Of a stretch of DNA of 64,000 bases, positions 37,301-51,633 are shown in pieces (within the stretch, counting starts at the first letter, position 1; each line of letters begins with the position of its first letter). Position numbers and translations under genes: made by a program. Under the pieces are notes generated by a model. The model was not told the origin of the DNA. It saw only the letters and a program-made list of their open reading frames with translations, and made no database searches. This stretch comes from Schistosoma haematobium (lineage: Eukaryota > Platyhelminthes > Trematoda > Strigeidida > Schistosomatidae). The stretch spans positions 42,127,806-42,191,805 of the forward strand of contig NC_067196.1 in assembly GCF_000699445.3 (NCBI RefSeq), given 5' to 3'.

Positions 37301-40300
37301 ACTAGTGACTGACTTCAGGAAAAACTCCCGAAGTTCTAGTGAGAAGCCGTTACCAGTGGAGTTCAACCAGGTCTGTTGTGAGATAGGAACTCACTGAAGA
37401 CAATGGTGTACGGTGGCGCAACTTCGTGGATTGGTTGAAGTTAGACATTAACACCGTTGGATGCCGGCTCAGTGGTCTAGTGGTTAAGTGCTCGCGCGCG
37501 AAGCCAGTAGGTCCTGGGTTCGAGCCCCACGTGGTGCGGGATCGTGGATGCGCACTGCTGAGGAGTCCCATACTAGGACGAAACGGCCGTCCAGTGCTTC
37601 CAGGTTCTCAATGGTGGTCTAGCTTCAACTGACTCATGATTTCAATCTGTGAAATTTCTAAAAATCTCCACAAAACCCATTCTGATAATAATCAACTGCT
37701 CACTAGTGACTGACTTCAGGAAAAACTCCCGAAGTTCTAGTGAGAAGCCGTTACCAGTGGAGTTCAACCAGGTCTGTTGTGAGATAGGAACTCACTGAAG
37801 ACAATGGTGTACGGTGGCGCAACTTCGTGGATTGGTTGAAGTTAGACATTAACACCGTTGGATGCCGGCTCAGTGGTCTAGTGGTTAAGTGCTCGCGCGC
37901 GAAGCCAGTAGGTCCTGGGTTCGAGCCCCACGTGGTGCGGGATCGTGGATGCGCACTGCTGAGGAGTCCCATACTAGGACGAAACGGCCGTCCAGTGCTT
38001 CCAGGTTCTCAATGGTGGTCTAGCTTCAACTGACTCATGATTTCAATCTGTGAAATTTCTAAAAATCTCCACAAAACCCATTCTGATAATAATCAACTGC
38101 TCACTAGTGACTGACTTCAGGAAAAACTCCCGAAGTTCTAGTGAGAAGCCGTTACCAGTGGAGTTCAACCAGGTCTGTTGTGAGATAGGAACTCACTGAA
38201 GACAATGGTGTACGGTGGCGCAACTTCGTGGATTGGTTGAAGTTAGACATTAACACCGTTGGATGCCGGCTCAGTGGTCTAGTGGTTAAGTGCTCGCGCG
38301 CGAAGCCAGTAGGTCCTGGGTTCGAGCCCCACGTGGTGCGGGATCGTGGATGCGCACTGCTGAGGAGTCCCATACTAGGACGAAACGGCCGTCCAGTGCT
38401 TCCAGGTTTTCAATGGTGGTCTAGCTTCAACTGACTCATGATTTCAATCTGTGAAATTTCTAAAAATCTCCACAAAACCCATTCTGATAATAATCAACTG
38501 CTCACTAGTGACTGACTTCAGGAAAAACTCCCGAAGTTCTAGTGAGAAGCCGTTACCAGTGGAGTTCAACCAGGTCTGTTGTGAGATAGGAACTCACTGA
38601 AGACAATGGTGTACGGTGGCGCAACTTCGTGGATTGGTTGAAGTTAGACATTAACACCGTTGGATGCCGGCTCAGTGGTCTAGTGGTTAAGTGCTCGCGC
38701 GCGAAGCCAGTAGGTCCTGGGTTCGAGCCCCACGTGGTGCGGGATCGTGGATGCGCACTGCTGAGGAGTCCCATACTAGGACGAAACGGCCGTCCAGTGC
38801 TTCCAGGTTCTCAATGGTGGTCTAGCTTCAACTGACTCATGATTTCAATCTGTGAAATTTCTAAAAATCTCCACAAAACCCATTCTGATAATAATCAACT
38901 GCTCACTAGTGACTGACTTCAGGAAAAACTCCCGAAGTTCTAGTGAGAAGCCGTTACCAGTGGAGTTCAACCAGGTCTGTTGTGAGATAGGAACTCACTG
39001 AAGACAATGGTGTACGGTGGCGCAACTTCGTGGATTGGTTGAAGTTAGACATTAACACCGTTGGATGCCGGCTCAGTGGTCTAGTGGTTAAGTGCTCGCG
39101 CGCGAAGCCAGTAGGTCCTGGGTTCGAGCCCCACGTGGTGCGGGATCGTGGATGCGCACTGCTGAGGAGTCCCATACTAGGACGAAACGGCCGTCCAGTG
39201 CTTCCAGGTTCTCAATGGTGGTCTAGCTTCAACTGACTCATGATTTCAATCTGTGAAATTTCTAAAAATCTCCACAAAACCCATTCTGATAATAATCAAC
39301 TGCTCACTAGTGACTGACTTCAGGAAAAACTCCCGAAGTTCTAGTGAGAAGCCGTTACCAGTGGAGTTCAACCAGGTCTGTTGTGAGATAGGAACTCACT
39401 GAAGACAATGGTGTACGGTGGCGCAACTTCGTGGATTGGTTGAAGTTAGACATTAACACCGTTGGATGCCGGCTCAGTGGTCTAGTGGTTAAGTGCTCGC
39501 GCGCGAAGCCAGTAGGTCCTGGGTTCGAGCCCCACGTGGTGCGGGATCGTGGATGCGCACTGCTGAGGAGTCCCATACTAGGACGAAACGGCCGTCCAGT
39601 GCTTCCAGGTTTTCAATGGTGGTCTAGCTTCAACTGACTCATGATTTCAATCTGTGAAATTTCTAAAAATCTCCACAAAACCCATTCTGATAATAATCAA
39701 CTGCTCACTAGTGACTGACTTCAGGAAAAACTCCCGAAGTTCTAGTGAGAAGCCGTTACCAGTGGAGTTCAACCAGGTCTGTTGTGAGATAGGAACTCAC
39801 TGAAGACAATGGTGTACGGTGGCGCAACTTCGTGGATTGGTTGAAGTTAGACATTAACACCGTTGGATGCCGGCTCAGTGGTCTAGTGGTTAAGTGCTCG
39901 CGCGCGAAGCCAGTAGGTCCTGGGTTCGAGCCCCACGTGGTGCGGGATCGTGGATGCGCACTGCTGAGGAGTCCCATACTAGGACGAAACGGCCGTCCAG
40001 TGCTTCCAGGTTCTCAATGGTGGTCTAGCTTCAACTGACTCATGATTTCAATCTGTGAAATTTCTAAAAATCTCCACAAAACCCATTCTGATAATAATCA
40101 ACTGCTCACTAGTGACTGACTTCAGGAAAAACTCCCGAAGTTCTAGTGAGAAGCCGTTACCAGTGGAGTTCAACCAGGTCTGTTGTGAGATAGGAACTCA
40201 CTGAAGACAATGGTGTACGGTGGCGCAACTTCGTGGATTGGTTGAAGTTAGACATTAACACCGTTGGATGCCGGCTCAGTGGTCTAGTGGTTAAGTGCTC

Positions 40301-43300
40301 GCGCGCGAAGCCAGTAGGTCCTGGGTTCGAGCCCCACGTGGTGCGGGATCGTGGATGCGCACTGCTGAGGAGTCCCATACTAGGACGAAACGGCCGTCCA
40401 GTGCTTCCAGGTTCTCAATGGTGGTCTAGCTTCAACTGACTCATGATTTCAATCTGTGAAATTTCTAAAAATCTCCACAAAACCCATTCTGATAATAATC
40501 AACTGCTCACTAGTGACTGACTTCAGGAAAAACTCCCGAAGTTCTAGTGAGAAGCCGTTACCAGTGGAGTTCAACCAGGTCTGTTGTGAGATAGGAACTC
40601 ACTGAAGACAATGGTGTACGGTGGCGCAACTTCGTGGATTGGTTGAAGTTAGACATTAACACCGTTGGATGCCGGCTCAGTGGTCTAGTGGTTAAGTGCT
40701 CGCGCGCGAAGCCAGTAGGTCCTGGGTTCGAGCCCCACGTGGTGCGGGATCGTGGATGCGCACTGCTGAGGAGTCCCATACTAGGACGAAACGGCCGTCC
40801 AGTGCTTCCAGGTTCTCAATGGTGGTCTAGCTTCAACTGACTCATGATTTCAATCTGTGAAATTTCTAAAAATCTCCACAAAACCCATTCTGATAATAAT
40901 CAACTGCTCACTAGTGACTGACTTCAGGAAAAACTCCCGAAGTTCTAGTGAGAAGCCGTTACCAGTGGAGTTCAACCAGGTCTGTTGTGAGATAGGAACT
41001 CACTGAAGACAATGGTGTACGGTGGCGCAACTTCGTGGATTGGTTGAAGTTAGACATTAACACCGTTGGATGCCGGCTCAGTGGTCTAGTGGTTAAGTGC
41101 TCGCGCGCGAAGCCAGTAGGTCCTGGGTTCGAGCCCCACGTGGTGCGGGATCGTGGATGCGCACTGCTGAGGAGTCCCATACTAGGACGAAACGGCCGTC
41201 CAGTGCTTCCAGGTTCTCAATGGTGGTCTAGCTTCAACTGACTCATGATTTCAATCTGTGAAATTTCTAAAAATCTCCACAAAACCCATTCTGATAATAA
41301 TCAACTGCTCACTAGTGACTGACTTCAGGAAAAACTCCCGAAGTTCTAGTGAGAAGCCGTTACCAGTGGAGTTCAACCAGGTCTGTTGTGAGATAGGAAC
41401 TCACTGAAGACAATGGTGTACGGTGGCGCAACTTCGTGGATTGGTTGAAGTTAGACATTAACACCGTTGGATGCCGGCTCAGTGGTCTAGTGGTTAAGTG
41501 CTCGCGCGCGAAGCCAGTAGGTCCTGGGTTCGAGCCCCACGTGGTGCGGGATCGTGGATGCGCACTGCTGAGGAGTCCCATACTAGGACGAAACGGCCGT
41601 CCAGTGCTTCCAGGTTCTCAATGGTGGTCTAGCTTCAACTGACTCATGATTTCAATCTGTGAAATTTCTAAAAATCTCCACAAAACCCATTCTGATAATA
41701 ATCAACTGCTCACTAGTGACTGACTTCAGGAAAAACTCCCGAAGTTCTAGTGAGAAGCCGTTACCAGTGGAGTTCAACCAGGTCTGTTGTGAGATAGGAA
41801 CTCACTGAAGACAATGGTGTACGGTGGCGCAACTTCGTGGATTGGTTGAAGTTAGACATTAACACCGTTGGATGCCGGCTCAGTGGTCTAGTGGTTAAGT
41901 GCTCGCGCGCGAAGCCAGTAGGTCCTGGGTTCGAGCCCCACGTGGTGCGGGATCGTGGATGCGCACTGCTGAGGAGTCCCATACTAGGACGAAACGGCCG
42001 TCCAGTGCTTCCAGGTTCTCAATGGTGGTCTAGCTTCAACTGACTCATGATTTCAATCTGTGAAATTTCTAAAAATCTCCACAAAACCCATTCTGATAAT
42101 AATCAACTGCTCACTAGTGACTGACTTCAGGAAAAACTCCCGAAGTTCTAGTGAGAAGCCGTTACCAGTGGAGTTCAACCAGGTCTGTTGTGAGATAGGA
42201 ACTCACTGAAGACAATGGTGTACGGTGGCGCAACTTCGTGGATTGGTTGAAGTTAGACATTAACACCGTTGGATGCCGGCTCAGTGGTCTAGTGGTTAAG
42301 TGCTCGCGCGCGAAGCCAGTAGGTCCTGGGTTCGAGCCCCACGTGGTGCGGGATCGTGGATGCGCACTGCTGAGGAGTCCCATACTAGGACGAAACGGCC
42401 GTCCAGTGCTTCCAGGTTCTCAATGGTGGTCTAGCTTCAACTGACTCATGATTTCAATCTGTGAAATTTCTAAAAATCTCCACAAAACCCATTCTGATAA
42501 TAATCAACTGCTCACTAGTGACTGACTTCAGGAAAAACTCCCGAAGTTCTAGTGAGAAGCCGTTACCAGTGGAGTTCAACCAGGTCTGTTGTGAGATAGG
42601 AACTCACTGAAGACAATGGTGTACGGTGGCGCAACTTCGTGGATTGGTTGAAGTTAGACATTAACACCGTTGGATGCCGGCTCAGTGGTCTAGTGGTTAA
42701 GTGCTCGCGCGCGAAGCCAGTAGGTCCTGGGTTCGAGCCCCACGTGGTGCGGGATCGTGGATGCGCACTGCTGAGGAGTCCCATACTAGGACGAAACGGC
42801 CGTCCAGTGCTTCCAGGTTCTCAATGGTGGTCTAGCTTCAACTGACTCATGATTTCAATCTGTGAAATTTCTAAAAATCTCCACAAAACCCATTCTGATA
42901 ATAATCAACTGCTCACTAGTGACTGACTTCAGGAAAAACTCCCGAAGTTCTAGTGAGAAGCCGTTACCAGTGGAGTTCAACCAGGTCTGTTGTGAGATAG
43001 GAACTCACTGAAGACAATGGTGTACGGTGGCGCAACTTCGTGGATTGGTTGAAGTTAGACATTAACACCGTTGGATGCCGGCTCAGTGGTCTAGTGGTTA
43101 AGTGCTCGCGCGCGAAGCCAGTAGGTCCTGGGTTCGAGCCCCACGTGGTGCGGGATCGTGGATGCGCACTGCTGAGGAGTCCCATACTAGGACGAAACGG
43201 CCGTCCAGTGCTTCCAGGTTCTCAATGGTGGTCTAGCTTCAACTGACTCATGATTTCAATCTGTGAAATTTCTAAAAATCTCCACAAAACCCATTCTGAT

Positions 43301-46300
43301 AATAATCAACTGCTCACTAGTGACTGACTTCAGGAAAAACTCCCGAAGTTCTAGTGAGAAGCCGTTACCAGTGGAGTTCAACCAGGTCTGTTGTGAGATA
43401 GGAACTCACTGAAGACAATGGTGTACGGTGGCGCAACTTCGTGGATTGGTTGAAGTTAGACATTAACACCGTTGGATGCCGGCTCAGTGGTCTAGTGGTT
43501 AAGTGCTCGCGCGCGAAGCCAGTAGGTCCTGGGTTCGAGCCCCACGTGGTGCGGGATCGTGGATGCGCACTGCTGAGGAGTCCCATACTAGGACGAAACG
43601 GCCGTCCAGTGCTTCCAGGTTCTCAATGGTGGTCTAGCTTCAACTGACTCATGATTTCAATCTGTGAAATTTCTAAAAATCTCCACAAAACCCATTCTGA
43701 TAATAATCAACTGCTCACTAGTGACTGACTTCAGGAAAAACTCCCGAAGTTCTAGTGAGAAGCCGTTACCAGTGGAGTTCAACCAGGTCTGTTGTGAGAT
43801 AGGAACTCACTGAAGACAATGGTGTACGGTGGCGCAACTTCGTGGATTGGTTGAAGTTAGACATTAACACCGTTGGATGCCGGCTCAGTGGTCTAGTGGT
43901 TAAGTGCTCGCGCGCGAAGCCAGTAGGTCCTGGGTTCGAGCCCCACGTGGTGCGGGATCGTGGATGCGCACTGCTGAGGAGTCCCATACTAGGACGAAAC
44001 GGCCGTCCAGTGCTTCCAGGTTCTCAATGGTGGTCTAGCTTCAACTGACTCATGATTTCAATCTGTGAAATTTCTAAAAATCTCCACAAAACCCATTCTG
44101 ATAATAATCAACTGCTCACTAGTGACTGACTTCAGGAAAAACTCCCGAAGTTCTAGTGAGAAGCCGTTACCAGTGGAGTTCAACCAGGTCTGTTGTGAGA
44201 TAGGAACTCACTGAAGACAATGGTGTACGGTGGCGCAACTTCGTGGATTGGTTGAAGTTAGACATTAACACCGTTGGATGCCGGCTCAGTGGTCTAGTGG
44301 TTAAGTGCTCGCGCGCGAAGCCAGTAGGTCCTGGGTTCGAGCCCCACGTGGTGCGGGATCGTGGATGCGCACTGCTGAGGAGTCCCATACTAGGACGAAA
44401 CGGCCGTCCAGTGCTTCCAGGTTCTCAATGGTGGTCTAGCTTCAACTGACTCATGATTTCAATCTGTGAAATTTCTAAAAATCTCCACAAAACCCATTCT
44501 GATAATAATCAACTGCTCACTAGTGACTGACTTCAGGAAAAACTCCCGAAGTTCTAGTGAGAAGCCGTTACCAGTGGAGTTCAACCAGGTCTGTTGTGAG
44601 ATAGGAACTCACTGAAGACAATGGTGTACGGTGGCGCAACTTCGTGGATTGGTTGAAGTTAGACATTAACACCGTTGGATGCCGGCTCAGTGGTCTAGTG
44701 GTTAAGTGCTCGCGCGCGAAGCCAGTAGGTCCTGGGTTCGAGCCCCACGTGGTGCGGGATCGTGGATGCGCACTGCTGAGGAGTCCCATACTAGGACGAA
44801 ACGGCCGTCCAGTGCTTCCAGGTTCTCAATGGTGGTCTAGCTTCAACTGACTCATGATTTCAATCTGTGAAATTTCTAAAAATCTCCACAAAACCCATTC
44901 TGATAATAATCAACTGCTCACTAGTGACTGACTTCAGGAAAAACTCCCGAAGTTCTAGTGAGAAGCCGTTACCAGTGGAGTTCAACCAGGTCTGTTGTGA
45001 GATAGGAACTCACTGAAGACAATGGTGTACGGTGGCGCAACTTCGTGGATTGGTTGAAGTTAGACATTAACACCGTTGGATGCCGGCTCAGTGGTCTAGT
45101 GGTTAAGTGCTCGCGCGCGAAGCCAGTAGGTCCTGGGTTCGAGCCCCACGTGGTGCGGGATCGTGGATGCGCACTGCTGAGGAGTCCCATACTAGGACGA
45201 AACGGCCGTCCAGTGCTTCCAGGTTCTCAATGGTGGTCTAGCTTCAACTGACTCATGATTTCAATCTGTGAAATTTCTAAAAATCTCCACAAAACCCATT
45301 CTGATAATAATCAACTGCTCACTAGTGACTGACTTCAGGAAAAACTCCCGAAGTTCTAGTGAGAAGCCGTTACCAGTGGAGTTCAACCAGGTCTGTTGTG
45401 AGATAGGAACTCACTGAAGACAATGGTGTACGGTGGCGCAACTTCGTGGATTGGTTGAAGTTAGACATTAACACCGTTGGATGCCGGCTCAGTGGTCTAG
45501 TGGTTAAGTGCTCGCGCGCGAAGCCAGTAGGTCCTGGGTTCGAGCCCCACGTGGTGCGGGATCGTGGATGCGCACTGCTGAGGAGTCCCATACTAGGACG
45601 AAACGGCCGTCCAGTGCTTCCAGGTTCTCAATGGTGGTCTAGCTTCAACTGACTCATGATTTCAATCTGTGAAATTTCTAAAAATCTCCACAAAACCCAT
45701 TCTGATAATAATCAACTGCTCACTAGTGACTGACTTCAGGAAAACTCCCGAAGTTCTAGTGAGAAGCCGTTACCAGTGGAGTTCAACCAGGTCTGTTGTG
45801 AGATAGGAACTCACTGAAGACAATGGTGTACGGTGGCGCAACTTCGTGGATTGGTTGAAGTTAGACATTAACACCGTTGGATGCCGGCTCAGTGGTCTAG
45901 TGGTTAAGTGCTCGCGCGCGAAGCCAGTAGGTCCTGGGTTCGAGCCCCACGTGGTGCGGGATCGTGGATGCGCACTGCTGAGGAGTCCCATACTAGGACG
46001 AAACGGCCGTCCAGTGCTTCCAGGTTCTCAATGGTGGTCTAGCTTCAACTGACTCATGATTTCAATCTGTGAAATTTCTAAAAATCTCCACAAAACCCAT
46101 TCTGATAATAATCAACTGCTCACTAGTGACTGACTTCAGGAAAAACTCCCGAAGTTCTAGTGAGAAGCCGTTACCAGTGGAGTTCAACCAGGTCTGTTGT
46201 GAGATAGGAACTCACTGAAGACAATGGTGTACGGTGGCGCAACTTCGTGGATTGGTTGAAGTTAGACATTAACACCGTTGGATGCCGGCTCAGTGGTCTA

Positions 46301-49300
46301 GTGGTTAAGTGCTCGCGCGCGAAGCCAGTAGGTCCTGGGTTCGAGCCCCACGTGGTGCGGGATCGTGGATGCGCACTGCTGAGGAGTCCCATACTAGGAC
46401 GAAACGGCCGTCCAGTGCTTCCAGGTTCTCAATGGTGGTCTAGCTTCAACTGACTCATGATTTCAATCTGTGAAATTTCTAAAAATCTCCACAAAACCCA
46501 TTCTGATAATAATCAACTGCTCACTAGTGACTGACTTCAGGAAAAACTCCCGAAGTTCTAGTGAGAAGCCGTTACCAGTGGAGTTCAACCAGGTCTGTTG
46601 TGAGATAGGAACTCACTGAAGACAATGGTGTACGGTGGCGCAACTTCGTGGATTGGTTGAAGTTAGACATTAACACCGTTGGATGCCGGCTCAGTGGTCT
46701 AGTGGTTAAGTGCTCGCGCGCGAAGCCAGTAGGTCCTGGGTTCGAGCCCCACGTGGTGCGGGATCGTGGATGCGCACTGCTGAGGAGTCCCATACTAGGA
46801 CGAAACGGCCGTCCAGTGCTTCCAGGTTCTCAATGGTGGTCTAGCTTCAACTGACTCATGATTTCAATCTGTGAAATTTCTAAAAATCTCCACAAAACCC
46901 ATTCTGATAATAATCAACTGCTCACTAGTGACTGACTTCAGGAAAAACTCCCGAAGTTCTAGTGAGAAGCCGTTACCAGTGGAGTTCAACCAGGTCTGTT
47001 GTGAGATAGGAACTCACTGAAGACAATGGTGTACGGTGGCGCAACTTCGTGGATTGGTTGAAGTTAGACATTAACACCGTTGGATGCCGGCTCAGTGGTC
47101 TAGTGGTTAAGTGCTCGCGCGCGAAGCCAGTAGGTCCTGGGTTCGAGCCCCACGTGGTGCGGGATCGTGGATGCGCACTGCTGAGGAGTCCCATACTAGG
47201 ACGAAACGGCCGTCCAGTGCTTCCAGGTTCTCAATGGTGGTCTAGCTTCAACTGACTCATGATTTCAATCTGTGAAATTTCTAAAAATCTCCACAAAACC
47301 CATTCTGATAATAATCAACTGCTCACTAGTGACTGACTTCAGGAAAAACTCCCGAAGTTCTAGTGAGAAGCCGTTACCAGTGGAGTTCAACCAGGTCTGT
47401 TGTGAGATAGGAACTCACTGAAGACAATGGTGTACGGTGGCGCAACTTCGTGGATTGGTTGAAGTTAGACATTAACACCGTTGGATGCCGGCTCAGTGGT
47501 CTAGTGGTTAAGTGCTCGCGCGCGAAGCCAGTAGGTCCTGGGTTCGAGCCCCACGTGGTGCGGGATCGTGGATGCGCACTGCTGAGGAGTCCCATACTAG
47601 GACGAAACGGCCGTCCAGTGCTTCCAGGTTCTCAATGGTGGTCTAGCTTCAACTGACTCATGATTTCAATCTGTGAAATTTCTAAAAATCTCCACAAAAC
47701 CCATTCTGATAATAATCAACTGCTCACTAGTGACTGACTTCAGGAAAACTCCCGAAGTTCTAGTGAGAAGCCGTTACCAGTGGAGTTCAACCAGGTCTGT
47801 TGTGAGATAGGAACTCACTGAAGACAATGGTGTACGGTGGCGCAACTTCGTGGATTGGTTGAAGTTAGACATTAACACCGTTGGATGCCGGCTCAGTGGT
47901 CTAGTGGTTAAGTGCTCGCGCGCGAAGCCAGTAGGTCCTGGGTTCGAGCCCCACGTGGTGCGGGATCGTGGATGCGCACTGCTGAGGAGTCCCATACTAG
48001 GACGAAACGGCCGTCCAGTGCTTCCAGGTTCTCAATGGTGGTCTAGCTTCAACTGACTCATGATTTCAATCTGTGAAATTTCTAAAAATCTCCACAAAAC
48101 CCATTCTGATAATAATCAACTGCTCACTAGTGACTGACTTCAGGAAAAACTCCCGAAGTTCTAGTGAGAAGCCGTTACCAGTGGAGTTCAACCAGGTCTG
48201 TTGTGAGATAGGAACTCACTGAAGACAATGGTGTACGGTGGCGCAACTTCGTGGATTGGTTGAAGTTAGACATTAACACCGTTGGATGCCGGCTCAGTGG
48301 TCTAGTGGTTAAGTGCTCGCGCGCGAAGCCAGTAGGTCCTGGGTTCGAGCCCCACGTGGTGCGGGATCGTGGATGCGCACTGCTGAGGAGTCCCATACTA
48401 GGACGAAACGGCCGTCCAGTGCTTCCAGGTTCTCAATGGTGGTCTAGCTTCAACTGACTCATGATTTCAATCTGTGAAATTTCTAAAAATCTCCACAAAA
48501 CCCATTCTGATAATAATCAACTGCTCACTAGTGACTGACTTCAGGAAAAACTCCCGAAGTTCTAGTGAGAAGCCGTTACCAGTGGAGTTCAACCAGGTCT
48601 GTTGTGAGATAGGAACTCACTGAAGACAATGGTGTACGGTGGCGCAACTTCGTGGATTGGTTGAAGTTAGACATTAACACCGTTGGATGCCGGCTCAGTG
48701 GTCTAGTGGTTAAGTGCTCGCGCGCGAAGCCAGTAGGTCCTGGGTTCGAGCCCCACGTGGTGCGGGATCGTGGATGCGCACTGCTGAGGAGTCCCATACT
48801 AGGACGAAACGGCCGTCCAGTGCTTCCAGGTTCTCAATGGTGGTCTAGCTTCAACTGACTCATGATTTCAATCTGTGAAATTTCTAAAAATCTCCACAAA
48901 ACCCATTCTGATAATAATCAACTGCTCACTAGTGACTGACTTCAGGAAAAACTCCCGAAGTTCTAGTGAGAAGCCGTTACCAGTGGAGTTCAACCAGGTC
49001 TGTTGTGAGATAGGAACTCACTGAAGACAATGGTGTACGGTGGCGCAACTTCGTGGATTGGTTGAAGTTAGACATTAACACCGTTGGATGCCGGCTCAGT
49101 GGTCTAGTGGTTAAGTGCTCGCGCGCGAAGCCAGTAGGTCCTGGGTTCGAGCCCCACGTGGTGCGGGATCGTGGATGCGCACTGCTGAGGAGTCCCATAC
49201 TAGGACGAAACGGCCGTCCAGTGCTTCCAGGTTCTCAATGGTGGTCTAGCTTCAACTGACTCATGATTTCAATCTGTGAAATTTCTAAAAATCTCCACAA

Positions 49301-51577
49301 AACCCATTCTGATAATAATCAACTGCTCACTAGTGACTGACTTCAGGAAAAACTCCCGAAGTTCTAGTGAGAAGCCGTTACCAGTGGAGTTCAACCAGGT
49401 CTGTTGTGAGATAGGAACTCACTGAAGACAATGGTGTACGGTGGCGCAACTTCGTGGATTGGTTGAAGTTAGACATTAACACCGTTGGATGCCGGCTCAG
49501 TGGTCTAGTGGTTAAGTGCTCGCGCGCGAAGCCAGTAGGTCCTGGGTTCGAGCCCCACGTGGTGCGGGATCGTGGATGCGCACTGCTGAGGAGTCCCATA
49601 CTAGGACGAAACGGCCGTCCAGTGCTTCCAGGTTCTCAATGGTGGTCTAGCTTCAACTGACTCATGATTTCAATCTGTGAAATTTCTAAAAATCTCCACA
49701 AAACCCATTCTGATAATAATCAACTGCTCACTAGTGACTGACTTCAGGAAAAACTCCCGAAGTTCTAGTGAGAAGCCGTTACCAGTGGAGTTCAACCAGG
49801 TCTGTTGTGAGATAGGAACTCACTGAAGACAATGGTGTACGGTGGCGCAACTTCGTGGATTGGTTGAAGTTAGACATTAACACCGTTGGATGCCGGCTCA
49901 GTGGTCTAGTGGTTAAGTGCTCGCGCGCGAAGCCAGTAGGTCCTGGGTTCGAGCCCCACGTGGTGCGGGATCGTGGATGCGCACTGCTGAGGAGTCCCAT
50001 ACTAGGACGAAACGGCCGTCCAGTGCTTCCAGGTTCTCAATGGTGGTCTAGCTTCAACTGACTCATGATTTCAATCTGTGAAATTTCTAAAAATCTCCAC
50101 AAAACCCATTCTGATAATAATCAACTGCTCACTAGTGACTGACTTCAGGAAAAACTCCCGAAGTTCTAGTGAGAAGCCGTTACCAGTGGAGTTCAACCAG
50201 GTCTGTTGTGAGATAGGAACTCACTGAAGACAATGGTGTACGGTGGCGCAACTTCGTGGATTGGTTGAAGTTAGACATTAACACCGTTGGATGCCGGCTC
50301 AGTGGTCTAGTGGTTAAGTGCTCGCGCGCGAAGCCAGTAGGTCCTGGGTTCGAGCCCCACGTGGTGCGGGATCGTGGATGCGCACTGCTGAGGAGTCCCA
50401 TACTAGGACGAAACGGCCGTCCAGTGCTTCCAGGTTCTCAATGGTGGTCTAGCTTCAACTGACTCATGATTTCAATCTGTGAAATTTCTAAAAATCTCCA
50501 CAAAACCCATTCTGATAATAATCAACTGCTCACTAGTGACTGACTTCAGGAAAAACTCCCGAAGTTCTAGTGAGAAGCCGTTACCAGTGGAGTTCAACCA
50601 GGTCTGTTGTGAGATAGGAACTCACTGAAGACAATGGTGTACGGTGGCGCAACTTCGTGGATTGGTTGAAGTTAGACATTAACACCGTTGGATGCCGGCT
50701 CAGTGGTCTAGTGGTTAAGTGCTCGCGCGCGAAGCCAGTAGGTCCTGGGTTCGAGCCCCACGTGGTGCGGGATCGTGGATGCGCACTGCTGAGGAGTCCC
50801 ATACTAGGACGAAACGGCCGTCCAGTGCTTCCAGGTTCTCAATGGTGGTCTAGCTTCAACTGACTCATGATTTCAATCTGTGAAATTTCTAAAAATCTCC
50901 ACAAAACCCATTCTGATAATAATCAACTGCTCACTAGTGACTGACTTCAGGAAAACTCCCGAAGTTCTAGTGAGAAGCCGTTACCAGTGGAGTTCAACCA
51001 GGTCTGTTGTGAGATAGGAACTCACTGAAGACAATGGTGTACGGTGGCGCAACTTCGTGGATTGGTTGAAGTTAGACATTAACACCGTTGGATGCCGGCT
51101 CAGTGGTCTAGTGGTTAAGTGCTCGCGCGCGAAGCCAGTAGGTCCTGGGTTCGAGCCCCACGTGGTGCGGGATCGTGGATGCGCACTGCTGAGGAGTCCC
51201 ATACTAGGACGAAACGGCCGTCCAGTGCTTCCAGGTTTTCAATGGTGGTCTAGCTTCAACTGACTCATGATTTCAATCTGTGAAATTTCTAAAAATCTCC
51301 ACAAAACCCATTCTGATAATAATCAACTGCTCACTAGTGACTGACTTCAGGAAAAACTCCCGAAGTTCTAGTGAGAAGCCGTTACCAGTGGAGTTCAACC
51401 AGGTCTGTTGTGAGATAGGAACTCACTGAAGACAATGGTGTACGGTGGCGCAACTTCGTGGATTGGTTGAAGTTAGACATTAACACCGTTGGATGCCGGC
51501 TCAGTGGTCTAGTGGTTAAGTGCTCGCGCGCGAAGCCAGTAGGTCCTGGGTTCGAGCCCCACGTGGTGCGGGATCGT

Positions 51578-51633
51578 GGATGCGCACTGCTGAGGAGTCC
51601 CATACTAGGACGAAACGGCCGTCCAGTGCTTCC
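51578..51633 (+). ncRNA. Last hammerhead ribozyme of the array, intact core
   Basis: This is the 116th unit. GCACTG, CTGAGGA, GTCC/GGAC, GAAA, ACGGCCGT, GTC and CAGTGC are all present and identical to the first intact copy. The unit breaks down just downstream, where GTGGTCTAG is changed to TTGATCTAG, and homology is lost by about 51680. Confidence 0.9.
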
